From: Leptolyngbya iicbica LK
GTDB taxonomy: Bacteria; Cyanobacteriota; Cyanobacteriia; Phormidesmidales; Phormidesmidaceae
DNA: 64,000 bases
Direction of reading: 5' to 3'
NCBI RefSeq assembly: GCF_004212215.1
Contig: NZ_QVFV01000005.1
Coordinates: forward strand, 28,051 to 92,050
In this document: piece after piece, positions 9,189-17,314 of the stretch
How the letters are laid out: the number at the start of each line of letters is the position of its first letter
Position numbering within the stretch: position 1 is the first letter of the stretch
The notes under the pieces: model-generated
Told to the model about the DNA's origin: nothing
Databases searched by the model: none
What the model saw: the letters and a program-made list of their open reading frames with translations, nothing else
Made by a program: the position numbers and the translations under genes

Positions 9189-9878
9189 GTGCATCTGTTG
9201 ATCCCTGCTGCTGGAGTTGGGCGTCGCATGGGCAGCGATCGCAACAAACTGCTGTTGCCATTGCGGGGGCAACCGATTTTGGCGTGGACCCTGCGAGCAG
9301 CGGCAGCCAGCGCCAGCATTGAGTGGGTTGGCTTGATTTGTCAGGAAATTGACAAGCCCGATTTGCTGGCGATTTTAGATACTCTCAACCTGGCGAAACC
9401 CGTCGTGATGGTGCTGGGGGGCGAGACTCGTCAAGAGTCGGTTTATAACGGTTTGCAAGCGCTACCCCCCACGGCTGAGCAGGTGCTGATTCACGATGGG
9501 GCTCGGTGCTTAGCCACCCCCGACTTGTTTGATCGCTGTGCTGCCGCCCTGCAAACTTGTCCGGGCCTGATCGCGGCCATTCCCGTCAAAGACACCATCA
9601 AAATTGTGAACGACGATGGCATCGTGACGGCAACGCCCGATCGCAACTATCTTTGGGCCGCCCAAACTCCCCAAGGGTTTCATGTCGCCCCGCTCAAAGC
9701 TGCCCATGATGAGGGCAAAGCTAAGCAATGGACCGTCACCGACGACGCGGCCTTGTTCGAAAAAGTGGGCCTGCCGGTGAAAATTGTGCCGGGCGAAGAG
9801 ACAAACTTAAAGGTCACCACCCCCGAAGATTTGAAGATTGCTGACAGTGTGCTGAGCGATCGCGAAACCGCCGCGTAA
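9189..9878 (+). CDS. ispD: 2-C-methyl-D-erythritol 4-phosphate cytidylyltransferase
   Basis: 229 residues from the GTG at 9189, which has AAGGAG eight bases upstream and gives the expected N-terminus MHLLIPAAGVGRRMGSDRNK. The in-frame extension back to 9117 does not fit the family. The CTP-binding loop is PAAGVGRRMGSDRNKLLLPL. HDGARC, AAIPVKDTIK, TPQGFH and the C-terminal GEETNLKVTTPEDL motif are all present. IspD makes CDP-methylerythritol from MEP and CTP, the third step of the plastid-type isoprenoid pathway that supplies carotenoids, phytol and quinone tails. Confidence 0.97.
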   Translation: MHLLIPAAGVGRRMGSDRNKLLLPLRGQPILAWTLRAAAASASIEWVGLICQEIDKPDLLAILDTLNLAKPVVMVLGGETRQESVYNGLQALPPTAEQVLIHDGARCLATPDLFDRCAAALQTCPGLIAAIPVKDTIKIVNDDGIVTATPDRNYLWAAQTPQGFHVAPLKAAHDEGKAKQWTVTDDAALFEKVGLPVKIVPGEETNLKVTTPEDLKIADSVLSDRETAA

Positions 9879-10020
9879 GCTATGAACAATCACGGCTGGA
9901 AGGTGGTCAGCTCAGTGCTCCCTGAGTGGCGCGATCGTCTGCATGGCAGGGCGAGATGAAGCGACTTGAGCGAACGATCACCTTCCAGCGTTGCCTCAGT
10001 TTGCACCACAGAAGGTACAT

Positions 10021-10503
10021 ATGGAACTCAAAGCCATTCCCCTAACCATTCCCGATGGGGCCAATGTCATCTTGGGACAATCCCATTTCATCAAAACGGT
10101 TGAAGATTTATATGAAGTCATGGTGGGGATTTCGAGCCAGGTCAAGTTCGGCTTGGCTTTTTGTGAGGCGTCTGGTCCTTGCCTGATCCGCCAAGCGGGC
10201 AATGACCCTGAATTGACCGCGATCGCCGTCGAAAATGCTCGCAACGTAGCTGCTGGGCACACCTTTCATATTTTGATGCAAGAGGCTTTTCCGATTAATT
10301 TCCTGCCCGCAATCAAAGCCTGTCCCGAAGTCTGTGGCATTTACTGCGCCACGGCCAACCCGGTGCAAGTGATCGTGGCGGAAACAGACCAGGGCCGGGG
10401 CATCTTAGGGGTGGTCGATGGCAGTTCGCCCCAGGGAGTTGAAGGGCCTGAGGATGCGGCAGACAGGCACAACTTTTTACGGCAAATTGGTTACAAGCTG
10501 TGA
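10021..10503 (+). CDS. adenosine-specific kinase family protein
   Basis: 160 residues from the ATG at 10021. The whole length matches the small Adenosine_kin (PF04008, formerly DUF355) family: MELKAIPLTIPDGANVILGQ, GLAFCEASGPCLIR, GHTFHILM and GIYCATANPVQVIVAET. Structures of archaeal members show a trimeric protein, and adenosine binding gave the family its name. A true kinase role is weakly supported in the literature. It lies about 140 bases after ispD on the same strand, so co-transcription is possible but not required. Confidence 0.88.
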   Translation: MELKAIPLTIPDGANVILGQSHFIKTVEDLYEVMVGISSQVKFGLAFCEASGPCLIRQAGNDPELTAIAVENARNVAAGHTFHILMQEAFPINFLPAIKACPEVCGIYCATANPVQVIVAETDQGRGILGVVDGSSPQGVEGPEDAADRHNFLRQIGYKL

Positions 10504-10707
10504 GTTCTTGTCTCGAAGACGTCGATCCTGAAAGAGGCGCGGTGTCAACGTGTCGCCCGATTGCGCCCAAAGCGGAGACCGCCGTTGCCTCAGTTTGGAT
10601 GGAAGGCGATCGCTCGTCCTGATGGCAGATTTTTTGACTCCTGGCCCGCCGCCTCAAGTCAGCCATCATGAGTCAACTTTTTCACGCTCAACAGAGCCTG
10701 GTGAGAG

Positions 10708-11502
10708 GTGATTAGATCCCTGGAAAATCAGGGATTTCAGGGACTGATTTCAGTGAATTCCGTAGTTAGAAAATGCAACATTCGGGGCAAGTTAATAACA
10801 CGGAGTCACGTCTATCACCCCAGTGGGATTTACGCCTTCGATTTTAATGCTCCTATCCCCTTCATCTATTCATACGCCGTGCTATCTTCCGCCACCTTGA
10901 AATCCCAACTCACTCAATCCGAGCTGTCCTTACAGCCAGTCAAGTTGCTCTCGCAACGCGACGATTACACAACTTGCCATGTCTTCATTCCTGAGCCTGG
11001 AGTGCCCGGGGGCGGGCACCGCTCTCCCGCAATCGTGCTAGACGGTGGCTTTTACAGCTTCTTTCGCTCAGCTACTGACCCGGTCAAGATTTTCAGCCTC
11101 TTGCAAAAGCTGGCTGCCAATGGCGAACTTGCGGTCATGACGCCGACCCCCAAAGGCTATGCTATTTGGGTTGCTGAACCCGAGGCTTATTTGGTGGCTC
11201 CCAGCGGTCAACAACCGAGAACATTACCACCGTCGTTTGGGCCAGCAAATTGTTGGATTATCAGTGATCGCCAACCGGGGTATCGTACCTGCACCCTTAA
11301 GGTGCCCGACCTGCCGGATACGGTGCCGGGGCTCGCCGAGGGACAAAAGCTTTTTAGTCTCTATCGCCGTGAAACCGAGGCTGACACGGCGCTTAAATTA
11401 GGCTCTCGCCTCTCGCAGCGGGGTGACGAAATTGTGATTGTGGCCGCTCAACAAGAATATGCCATCTGCATCTATGAGCCCGGCGCGACGATCGCGGAGT
11501 GA
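10708..11502 (+). CDS. uncharacterised protein with two copies of one domain
   Basis: Up to 264 residues from a GTG at 10708. The true start is uncertain, and a GTG at 10753 is an alternative. I see an internal duplication. YTTCHVFIPEP, then FYSFFRSATDPVKIFSLLQKL, then AVMTPTPKGYAIWVAEPEA in the first half aligns with YRTCTLKVPDL, then LFSLYRRETEADTALKLGSRL, then VIVAAQQEYAICIYEPGA in the second half. Each copy would be an alpha-beta unit of about 95 residues. There is no signal peptide and no family I can name. A strong terminator follows 30 bases after the stop. Confidence 0.7.
   Translation: MIRSLENQGFQGLISVNSVVRKCNIRGKLITRSHVYHPSGIYAFDFNAPIPFIYSYAVLSSATLKSQLTQSELSLQPVKLLSQRDDYTTCHVFIPEPGVPGGGHRSPAIVLDGGFYSFFRSATDPVKIFSLLQKLAANGELAVMTPTPKGYAIWVAEPEAYLVAPSGQQPRTLPPSFGPANCWIISDRQPGYRTCTLKVPDLPDTVPGLAEGQKLFSLYRRETEADTALKLGSRLSQRGDEIVIVAAQQEYAICIYEPGATIAE
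10713..10732. repeat. short inverted repeat near the start of the duplicated-domain gene
   Basis: ATCCCTG and CAGGGAT flank a 6-base spacer at about 10713-10732. It sits on top of the proposed GTG start at 10708, so it could occlude the ribosome site of the longer form or be an operator. No T-run follows it. Confidence 0.4.
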
Positions 11503-11531
11503 GCGATCGCAAAGGAGGCGCAATAATGGCG

Positions 11532-11568
11532 AAAGACCTGGCTATCAAAGTAATAGTCAGGTCTTTTC
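11532..11568 (+). terminator. rho-independent terminator after the duplicated-domain gene
   Basis: AAAGACCTG-g-CTAT pairs with ATAG-t-CAGGTCTTT, a stem of 13 pairs with one bulged mismatch and a 7-base loop, followed by TTTTCAT. It lies 30 bases downstream of the stop at 11502. It probably ends transcription of that gene before the convergent ccmK4. Confidence 0.75.
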
Positions 11569-11672
11569 ATGTTTCAAAGCTGTGCAATTAGCAAGGCTTT
11601 CACTTTCTTGCGGTGAGGATTTGAGCCCAGTACCCCAAAAATGTAGGTGGCCGAACCGGACCGCCGGTGTGA

Positions 11673-12026
11673 TTAGCTGCGCCCGCCGTTACCGCCTGGC
11701 AACACAGGCTGTTCAACGGCTTGACGGAAGACTTGAACATCTTCACCAAAGTCGATGGGTAAAACCGCAACCACGTTTTCATGGGGACGGGGAATGATGA
11801 CCCAAGTTTCCAATACCCCACCGGGGGAGTTTTCGGCAGCGGCAACGCCAGCCTCCATGGCTGCTTTCACTTCAGAAATGTCGCCCCGAATGTTGATGCA
11901 AAACCGAGCACTGCCAGCGCGAATGTAGTTCACCAAAGTTACTCGCCCGGCTTTTACCATGGCATCTGCTGCCGCCAAAACAGGCGGAAAGCCTTTCGTC
12001 TCAAGGGAGCCAACTGCCTGAGGCAT
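11673..12026 (-). CDS. ccmK4: carboxysome shell protein CcmK4
   Basis: 117 residues, a single BMC domain (PF00936). AVGSLETKGFPPVLAAADAM, the YIRAGSARF segment and ETWVIIPRPHENVVAVLPIDF are the marks of the CcmK4 group. BMC hexamers tile the facets of the beta-carboxysome, and their central pores are thought to pass bicarbonate and RuBP. The C-terminal tail (about 20 residues, ending in PVLPGGNGGRS) is variable in the family. It follows ccmK3 on the same strand by about 190 bases, the usual satellite pair away from the main ccmKLMNO cluster. Confidence 0.96.
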   Translation of the reverse strand: MPQAVGSLETKGFPPVLAAADAMVKAGRVTLVNYIRAGSARFCINIRGDISEVKAAMEAGVAAAENSPGGVLETWVIIPRPHENVVAVLPIDFGEDVQVFRQAVEQPVLPGGNGGRS

Positions 12027-12219
12027 TACCTTATCTCCTAAAAATTAAGCCTGTACCTAAACCAACATTGTACGAGTCTTGTGGACTCTAGCGCGATCTC
12101 GGGGGAGGCTTTTTCCCTGACTGATACATTCTTTACCTTTATCAAGGTTCAGTTACGTAATTAAGGGGTGCCCTTTACTTCAGTAACCCTTGGGACTTGG
12201 CTCAAACCATGCGCCAGTT

Positions 12220-12564
12220 TTAAAATCCGGGTAAGCGATTGTCCCGAATTTCTTCAATCCAAAACTCTTCAGATGCTTCAGTGAAATCAATCGGCAAGAC
12301 CACTTCCAGATTTTCGGGTGGGTTGGGCACGATGTAGTGCGTCGTGACGCATCCCTCATTGGGCAAATCGCTACCGACAATCAGGCCCGCTTCCACTGCG
12401 CGTTTGACTTCAGACACAGGACCGCGAATGCAGACAAACTGGCGGCCACTGTCGGCTTGTTCATACTTCACAATCGTGACTCGGCCTGCCTTAACCATGG
12501 CGTCTGCCACAGCCAGCATGGCTGGAAATCCGTACGTTTCGATCACACCAACAGCAAACGGCAT
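12220..12564 (-). CDS. ccmK3: carboxysome shell protein CcmK3
   Basis: 114 residues, a single BMC domain. AVGVIETYGFPAMLAVADAM is shared with all CcmK proteins, while CIRGPVSEVKRAVEAG and TTHYIVPNPPENLEVVLPIDF identify the CcmK3 group. In other species CcmK3 does not form homohexamers and is found as CcmK3-CcmK4 heterohexamers, so the two genes belong together. The C-terminus ends in EEIRDNRLPGF. It is 81 bases downstream of a hypothetical gene on the same strand, which may share its transcript. Confidence 0.95.
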   Translation of the reverse strand: MPFAVGVIETYGFPAMLAVADAMVKAGRVTIVKYEQADSGRQFVCIRGPVSEVKRAVEAGLIVGSDLPNEGCVTTHYIVPNPPENLEVVLPIDFTEASEEFWIEEIRDNRLPGF

Positions 12565-12645
12565 AGATCTCTCTGTCCACCCAAAAACGGTCGTTCAGCC
12601 CCAGCCCCTTAAATCAAAGCCGACTAAAGTGCTTAGGCTTTAGAA

Positions 12646-13236
12646 TCATACCTTGATTGAGCTGGGCTCAGCGATCGCGGCAATGATTCGTTCACATCCT
12701 GAGTCGGGGCGAGCCCAGTCGTAATGACACACTTTGGGATCCCCCCAGCACAGGCGCAGGTAAAGCTCGGCGCGGGTGGCGTCAATTTCTGCCCACTCAG
12801 CCTCGGCGATCCACCGTTCGATGGTGTTCAGTTCCAGCGGTAATGGCGGCGTGCCCGATCGCCACAGCCGCAGATTCGCGATTGAATTGCGCCAAAACTC
12901 AATGACGCCCGTTTTCGCAGATTGCAGGGTCTGCTTGTCAGCTGCCGTCGCGATGAGTTGGGGATGGAGCTCGGGAAACTGGTGCGATCGCCCCTGAAAG
13001 CGGCAGGTATGCCAGACGAGTCCGGAAACATTGTGCTCGCGCTGGTAGTGATGAATCTGGTCGCGAAAATCTTGTACGGCAAAGACTTTACTGAGCTTTT
13101 CAGTACCGATCGCCTTCGCCACTACGGGATTTAGCCGCTCTTCGGAGGACAACACCATGCGTTCGCCGCGCCATGCTGCCCGCAATTCCTGATCGAGAAA
13201 GTCGAGAAGTTCCGCAGTGGTGTAGACCATGGGCAC
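12646..13236 (-). CDS. conserved-looking hypothetical protein upstream of ccmK3
   Basis: 196 residues, soluble, with no signal peptide. It starts MPMVYTTAELLDFLDQELRAAWRGERM; the second Met is an alternative start. A C-terminal part contains WIAEAEWAEIDATRAELYLRL and a cluster of Trp and Cys (CWGDPKVCHYDW). I cannot assign a family. It reads in the direction of ccmK3-ccmK4 and ends 81 bases before ccmK3, so it may be co-transcribed with the shell genes. That is position only and does not show a carboxysome role. Confidence 0.7.
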   Translation of the reverse strand: MPMVYTTAELLDFLDQELRAAWRGERMVLSSEERLNPVVAKAIGTEKLSKVFAVQDFRDQIHHYQREHNVSGLVWHTCRFQGRSHQFPELHPQLIATAADKQTLQSAKTGVIEFWRNSIANLRLWRSGTPPLPLELNTIERWIAEAEWAEIDATRAELYLRLCWGDPKVCHYDWARPDSGCERIIAAIAEPSSIKV

Positions 13237-13276
13237 AGTGACTCAAGTTTCTTCAATCTTATCAACCCCATTTTGA

Positions 13277-14218
13277 TCAAACCGATAAAGAATCGGAATT
13301 TTCTAATCGCTTTGTCAGCAATTCATAAATGCCCTCGGCCTCTACGGTGTCCACAATGTCCACCCAGGGGGCTTCACGAGCGTCCCGACTCACCACCGTT
13401 TGCCCCAGCGTGAGTGGACTGCTGAGCTCCACCTGCACGTACCCGCGATACGTCGTGAACAGATCGGGCCGCAACAAATAAGCGATGACACAAGGGTCGT
13501 GTAAGGGGGCACCGACTGTGCCCAGGCGTTGTTCATCAACTTTGCCGTAATGGCCGAGTATTGCGGCGGCGACCTCGCTCACGGGGTTGCCCAATGTTTG
13601 GATGGCCGCTAACCGTGCCGGCGTCGTCAGCACTTGATGGGTGATATCCAAACTGATGAAGGTAATAGGAATACCGGAATCAAAGACAACCTGGGCTGCG
13701 TGGGGATCCACATAAATATTGAATTCGGCGACGGGGGTAATGTTGCCGTGGGTAATGCCGCCACCCATCATCACGATGCGCTCAATGCCCTCAGCAATCT
13801 CTGGTTTTTGAATGAGTGCCACCGCCAGGTTGGTAAGCGGGCCAAGGGTGGCGATGGTCAACGGCGCGGGTGTGGTGCTGAGCGTGTCGATGAGATAGTT
13901 CACCGCGTGGGTCGTTTGCAGTGGCAGAGTGGGGTCGGGCAGCGTCGCTCCTTCCAGCCCGGTTTTGCCGTGAATGTCTTCGGCGGTGATGAGCGATCGC
14001 ACCAACGGGCGTGGGCACCCGGCGTAAATCGGCACATCTCGGCGGTTCAATAGCTCGCAAATCTGACGGGCATTGCGCTGGGTGAGCGCCAGGGGCACAT
14101 TGCCTGCGACGACGGTGATCCCTTGGACATCGAGTTCCGGCGATCGCAGGGCCAGCATCAGGGCGATCGCATCATCCACTCCGGGATCGCAGTCAATAAT
14201 GATGGGTTTTACCGCCAT
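13277..14218 (-). CDS. inosine-uridine preferring nucleoside hydrolase family protein
   Basis: 313 residues from the ATG at 14218, which is preceded by GAGGTGAGG; a TTG 24 bases upstream is less likely. The family signature DCDPGVDDAIALMLAL lies at residues 8-23, with aspartates that bind the catalytic calcium. GNVPLALTQRNA, MMGGGITHGNITPVAEFN and the C-terminal HDPCVIAYLL complete the fold. These enzymes hydrolyse the N-glycosidic bond of ribonucleosides for purine or pyrimidine salvage. The exact substrate cannot be told. It is divergent from the SLH lipoprotein gene. Confidence 0.93.
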   Translation of the reverse strand: MAVKPIIIDCDPGVDDAIALMLALRSPELDVQGITVVAGNVPLALTQRNARQICELLNRRDVPIYAGCPRPLVRSLITAEDIHGKTGLEGATLPDPTLPLQTTHAVNYLIDTLSTTPAPLTIATLGPLTNLAVALIQKPEIAEGIERIVMMGGGITHGNITPVAEFNIYVDPHAAQVVFDSGIPITFISLDITHQVLTTPARLAAIQTLGNPVSEVAAAILGHYGKVDEQRLGTVGAPLHDPCVIAYLLRPDLFTTYRGYVQVELSSPLTLGQTVVSRDAREAPWVDIVDTVEAEGIYELLTKRLENSDSLSV

Positions 14219-14307
14219 AAACCTCACCTCTAAGGAGGACAATCCTGCGCTAGCGTGATAGCTGAAGCTAGCGCCAGCATAACGGCTTTTTAGAAAGGAT
14301 GAGGGGT

Positions 14308-15345
14308 ATGAATTACGGCCAAGCCATTCGGGCGATCGCGAGTCTGGTAACCCTGGGGTTGCTCACGGGGTGTGCGGGCAGTTCCCTGGGGGACAACGTG
14401 CAGCAGTCTTTAGAGGCCGACCCCCAACTAGAGGAGTCGGCTCCCTTTGGTGACGATGCTGCTGACAGTGAAACGGACCGTTCCGCCGCCGAGGCGACGA
14501 GCGAGGACTCTGACATTGCCGCAACCGATACGGCACCCGCTAGCGATGCGACGAATTCCCCTCGCCGCCGCGAGTTAACACCCCCGGATTACACGCGCTC
14601 CTCCTACAGTACCCCCCGTTCCACTGCTCAATCAACAGCAACCACTCAGCCCTCTGAGTCGAGAGGTTCGCTCAAGGGGGTACCTGCCGATTTGCAACCC
14701 TACCTTCGTGATTTGCAAGCTTTGGCCGGTGTGGAATTAGCGATCACCTCCCGCTCCAACAACAATTCCACCGCCAGTACTGGCGAATCGCCCTTTACCC
14801 AAACCATCACTCGGCGAGAATATGCCCGCTGGTTATTTGAAACCTACAACGCGATTTATGCCGATGAACCGGGTGAGCGCTTGCGTCTCGGCAATTCCAG
14901 TGATGACCCCATCTTTCAAGATGTCACCTCAGAGGATTCCGATTTTGCCGTTATTCAAGGTTTGGCCGCAGCGGGGTTGATTCCCAGTGCGGTGGCGGGT
15001 AATAGCACTGACGTGAACTTTCGCCCTGATGCGCCCCTGACTCGAGCCGACCTGATTTTGTGGAAGGTGCCCCTCGATACGCGCGCGGCGCTGCCCACCA
15101 CAACTCCAGAAGCGGTCAAAACGGCTTGGGGGTTCCAAGATGTCGACAGTGTTGAAGCCCTGGCGCTGCGGGCGATCGCGGCAGACTTTCAACTGGGGGA
15201 TTTTGCGAATTTCAGTCGAGCGTTTGGCTACACCACTCTCTTTCGCCCCGAGAAGACTGTGAGCCGAGCCGAAGCGGCCGCTGTGTTGTGGCGGTTTGGC
15301 ACTCAAACTGAAGGTGTGAGCGCTGCCGACCTGCTGGCCGATTAA
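14308..15345 (+). CDS. lipoprotein with S-layer homology (SLH) domains
   Basis: 345 residues from the ATG at 14308, with AAAGG nine bases upstream; an ATG at 14299 overlaps that site. The signal peptide ends in a lipobox, LLTGC, with C22 as the lipidated residue. Residues about 30-125 are Ser/Thr/Asp/Pro-rich and probably extended. From about 165 there are SLH-like repeats (ITRREYARWLFETYNAIY, FRPDAPLTRADLILWKV, FRPEKTVSRAEAAAVLWRF). SLH domains bind pyruvylated or other secondary cell-wall polymers or peptidoglycan, so the protein probably tethers the envelope. It converges on the GerM-like gene. Confidence 0.88.
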   Translation: MNYGQAIRAIASLVTLGLLTGCAGSSLGDNVQQSLEADPQLEESAPFGDDAADSETDRSAAEATSEDSDIAATDTAPASDATNSPRRRELTPPDYTRSSYSTPRSTAQSTATTQPSESRGSLKGVPADLQPYLRDLQALAGVELAITSRSNNNSTASTGESPFTQTITRREYARWLFETYNAIYADEPGERLRLGNSSDDPIFQDVTSEDSDFAVIQGLAAAGLIPSAVAGNSTDVNFRPDAPLTRADLILWKVPLDTRAALPTTTPEAVKTAWGFQDVDSVEALALRAIAADFQLGDFANFSRAFGYTTLFRPEKTVSRAEAAAVLWRFGTQTEGVSAADLLAD

Positions 15346-15398
15346 TGAGCAACCCGCTTTCTTTGTACCCAGGACAAGGTAAAGATCCCTGGCGGTAA

Positions 15399-15430
15399 AG
15401 GGACGTTCCCTTTCGAAGGGAGCTTCCCTT
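15399..15430. terminator. stem-loop between convergent genes
   Basis: GGGACGTTCCCTT and AAGGGAGCTTCCC form a 13-base imperfect stem (two mismatches) around a tight TCG-type loop at about 15400-15428, between the SLH gene and the GerM-like gene. No clean T-run follows on either strand, so it may be a bidirectional terminator of the weak type or a transcript-end stabiliser. Confidence 0.4.
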
Positions 15431-15495
15431 GAGCAAGTGAGAATCGCGCTGGTCAGCATAGAGGGCTGTGACGATTGTCTTGCGACTTCTCAGGT

Positions 15496-16122
15496 TCAAA
15501 GCTGGATGGGTTGTCCCTGTTCGGTAAAGATCACCGCACTGATGCCCAGTTCAGGATTTTGCAAAAGTGTTTCTCGTACGCTGCCAAATAAGACTTGTTG
15601 TTCACAGATTGACAGTGAAATAAAGTGGCGCGTGGCACCGGGCTGACGACGAAAATCGATAGTGAGGGTGTTGCCCTGGTCGCCAGGTAGAATCCGATAT
15701 CCCGCCAGCTCAAAATCCAGTAAATTCGACGTTTGCTCGGTCAATAAAGCGTGCACAATTTGCGCGATCGCTTGGTCGGCGGCCACTGCTTTACGGTCGC
15801 CTTTATAAGCATCACAGGAAGCGGTCGGCGTGTAGAGCGTCACGGTCAACAACTTTGCCCCGTCGCCGTCGGGAGACGCAGTACGCGAAATGTCCATGTG
15901 AATGCGCTGAGCGGTGTTCAACAGAGCAGTTGGACCAGTTGAGGTGGCAGTCAGCGGTGCGAAATTGGGTTCGATGGCTATAGTCTTAGGCGTTGGGGTT
16001 TCTTCCGTGAGCGACGGCGGTGGAGCGATCGCTCCGACGGTCAAAATTCCCAGGCCCAACCCCAGCGCTAGCAAAAATCGCTGAGGCAGCTTGGCAAAGC
16101 GGTGTAAGCTTACTTTGGTCAT
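15496..16122 (-). CDS. secreted protein with probable GerMN-like domain
   Basis: 208 residues. An N-terminal signal or anchor covers about residues 14-34 (RFLLALGLGLGILTVGAIAP). The rest resembles the GerMN domain of sporulation/germination protein GerM: LLTVTLYTPTASC, then AIAQIVHALLTEQTSNLLDF, then the C-terminal LFGSVRETLLQNPELGISAV, ending FTEQGQPIQL. GerMN domains are thought to work in cell-wall remodelling. Cyanobacteria have several without sporulation. The match is by pattern only. It is divergent from pyrB, with about 40 bases between starts. Confidence 0.7.
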   Translation of the reverse strand: MTKVSLHRFAKLPQRFLLALGLGLGILTVGAIAPPPSLTEETPTPKTIAIEPNFAPLTATSTGPTALLNTAQRIHMDISRTASPDGDGAKLLTVTLYTPTASCDAYKGDRKAVAADQAIAQIVHALLTEQTSNLLDFELAGYRILPGDQGNTLTIDFRRQPGATRHFISLSICEQQVLFGSVRETLLQNPELGISAVIFTEQGQPIQL

Positions 16123-16165
16123 GAATCTATGCGCTCCTGATTGATACCCTGCGTGGGCTACTGCT

Positions 16166-17197
16166 GTGGCTGAAACCCGTTGGAACCATCGACATATCCT
16201 GTCGCTGTCACGGTTTACCCCAACTGACTACGACACTGTGGTTAATACTGCCGTCAGCTTTGACGAAGTGCTGTCGCGGCGAAACAAAAAGGTGCCGACT
16301 TTGCAAGGTAAAGTGGTCACTAATCTGTTTTTTGAGCCGTCGACCCGGACCCGCAGCAGCTTTGAACTGGCGGCCAAGCGGCTGTCGGCGGATGTGCTGA
16401 ACTTTGCCCCCGGTAGTTCCTCCCTGACGAAGGGTGAGACCATTCTCGATACGGCTAAAACCTATCTGGCCATGGGCGCTGACATCATGATCATTCGTCA
16501 TGCGGCGACGGGTGTGCCCCATGCGATCGCCGCCGAGCTGGATCGGTTGAAAACCGGGGTGGGCGTGTTGAATGCGGGTGATGGGCAACATGAGCATCCG
16601 TCGCAAGCATTGCTAGATCTTTTGACCCTCTGCACAGTGCTGAATCCGGAAAAACCCAGCATTGATTCGCTCAAAGGCAAAAAGATTGCGATCGTGGGCG
16701 ACATTATTCATTCTCGTGTGGCGCGATCCAATATCTGGAGTCTGACCGCCTGTGGTGCCACCGTTCACCTCGCCGGGCCACCCACGTTATTGCCACCGGA
16801 ATTTGGGGCGGGATTTCAGCGATCGCCCGTCGATCCTCCCGATTTACAGCGTCAACTCGTCCAGCACACCGACCTCGATGCCGCTTTGGAGGGAGCCGAT
16901 TTTGTCATGACTTTGCGGCTACAACGCGAGCGCATGACCCAACATTTGTTGCCCAGCCTGCGGGAATATCACCGCCAGTTTGGCCTCTCGCACCAACGCC
17001 TCCAAGCTTGTGCCCCGGATGTGAAGGTGTTGCATCCGGCCCCAGTCAATCGTGGCGTCGAAATCACCTCCGAATTGATGGATGATTCGGAGCGCAGTCT
17101 GATTAGTCAGCAGGTCACCAGCGGCGTCGCCACTCGCATGGCCCTCCTCTACCTCATCGGTACGGGCGGCCAGAGTGCTGCCGATATTGGCCAGTAA
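16166..17197 (+). CDS. pyrB: aspartate carbamoyltransferase catalytic subunit
   Basis: 343 residues from a GTG at 16166. The carbamoyl-phosphate loop STRTRSSFE lies at residues 59-67, [11 protein letters not shown] follows, and [11 protein letters not shown] and [13 protein letters not shown] are the aspartate-binding and C-terminal motifs. It joins carbamoyl phosphate and aspartate in the first committed step of pyrimidine synthesis. A regulatory subunit gene (pyrI) is not nearby, as expected for cyanobacteria. Confidence 0.97.
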   Translation: MAETRWNHRHILSLSRFTPTDYDTVVNTAVSFDEVLSRRNKKVPTLQGKVVTNLFFEPSTRTRSSFELAAKRLSADVLNFAPGSSSLTKGETILDTAKTYLAMGADIMIIRHAATGVPHAIAAELDRLKTGVGVLNAGDGQHEHPSQALLDLLTLCTVLNPEKPSIDSLKGKKIAIVGDIIHSRVARSNIWSLTACGATVHLAGPPTLLPPEFGAGFQRSPVDPPDLQRQLVQHTDLDAALEGADFVMTLRLQRERMTQHLLPSLREYHRQFGLSHQRLQACAPDVKVLHPAPVNRGVEITSELMDDSERSLISQQVTSGVATRMALLYLIGTGGQSAADIGQ

Positions 17198-17314
17198 AAA
17201 AGTGGCCGTAGCAACCCTCAGCGTTGAACTATTTCGATAGGCAGTTGCTCACCCTGACCAAGCCATAATTTGTCATCTGTGCCAATATCCAGGAAAGTCG
17301 AGTCGCCATGGCCT

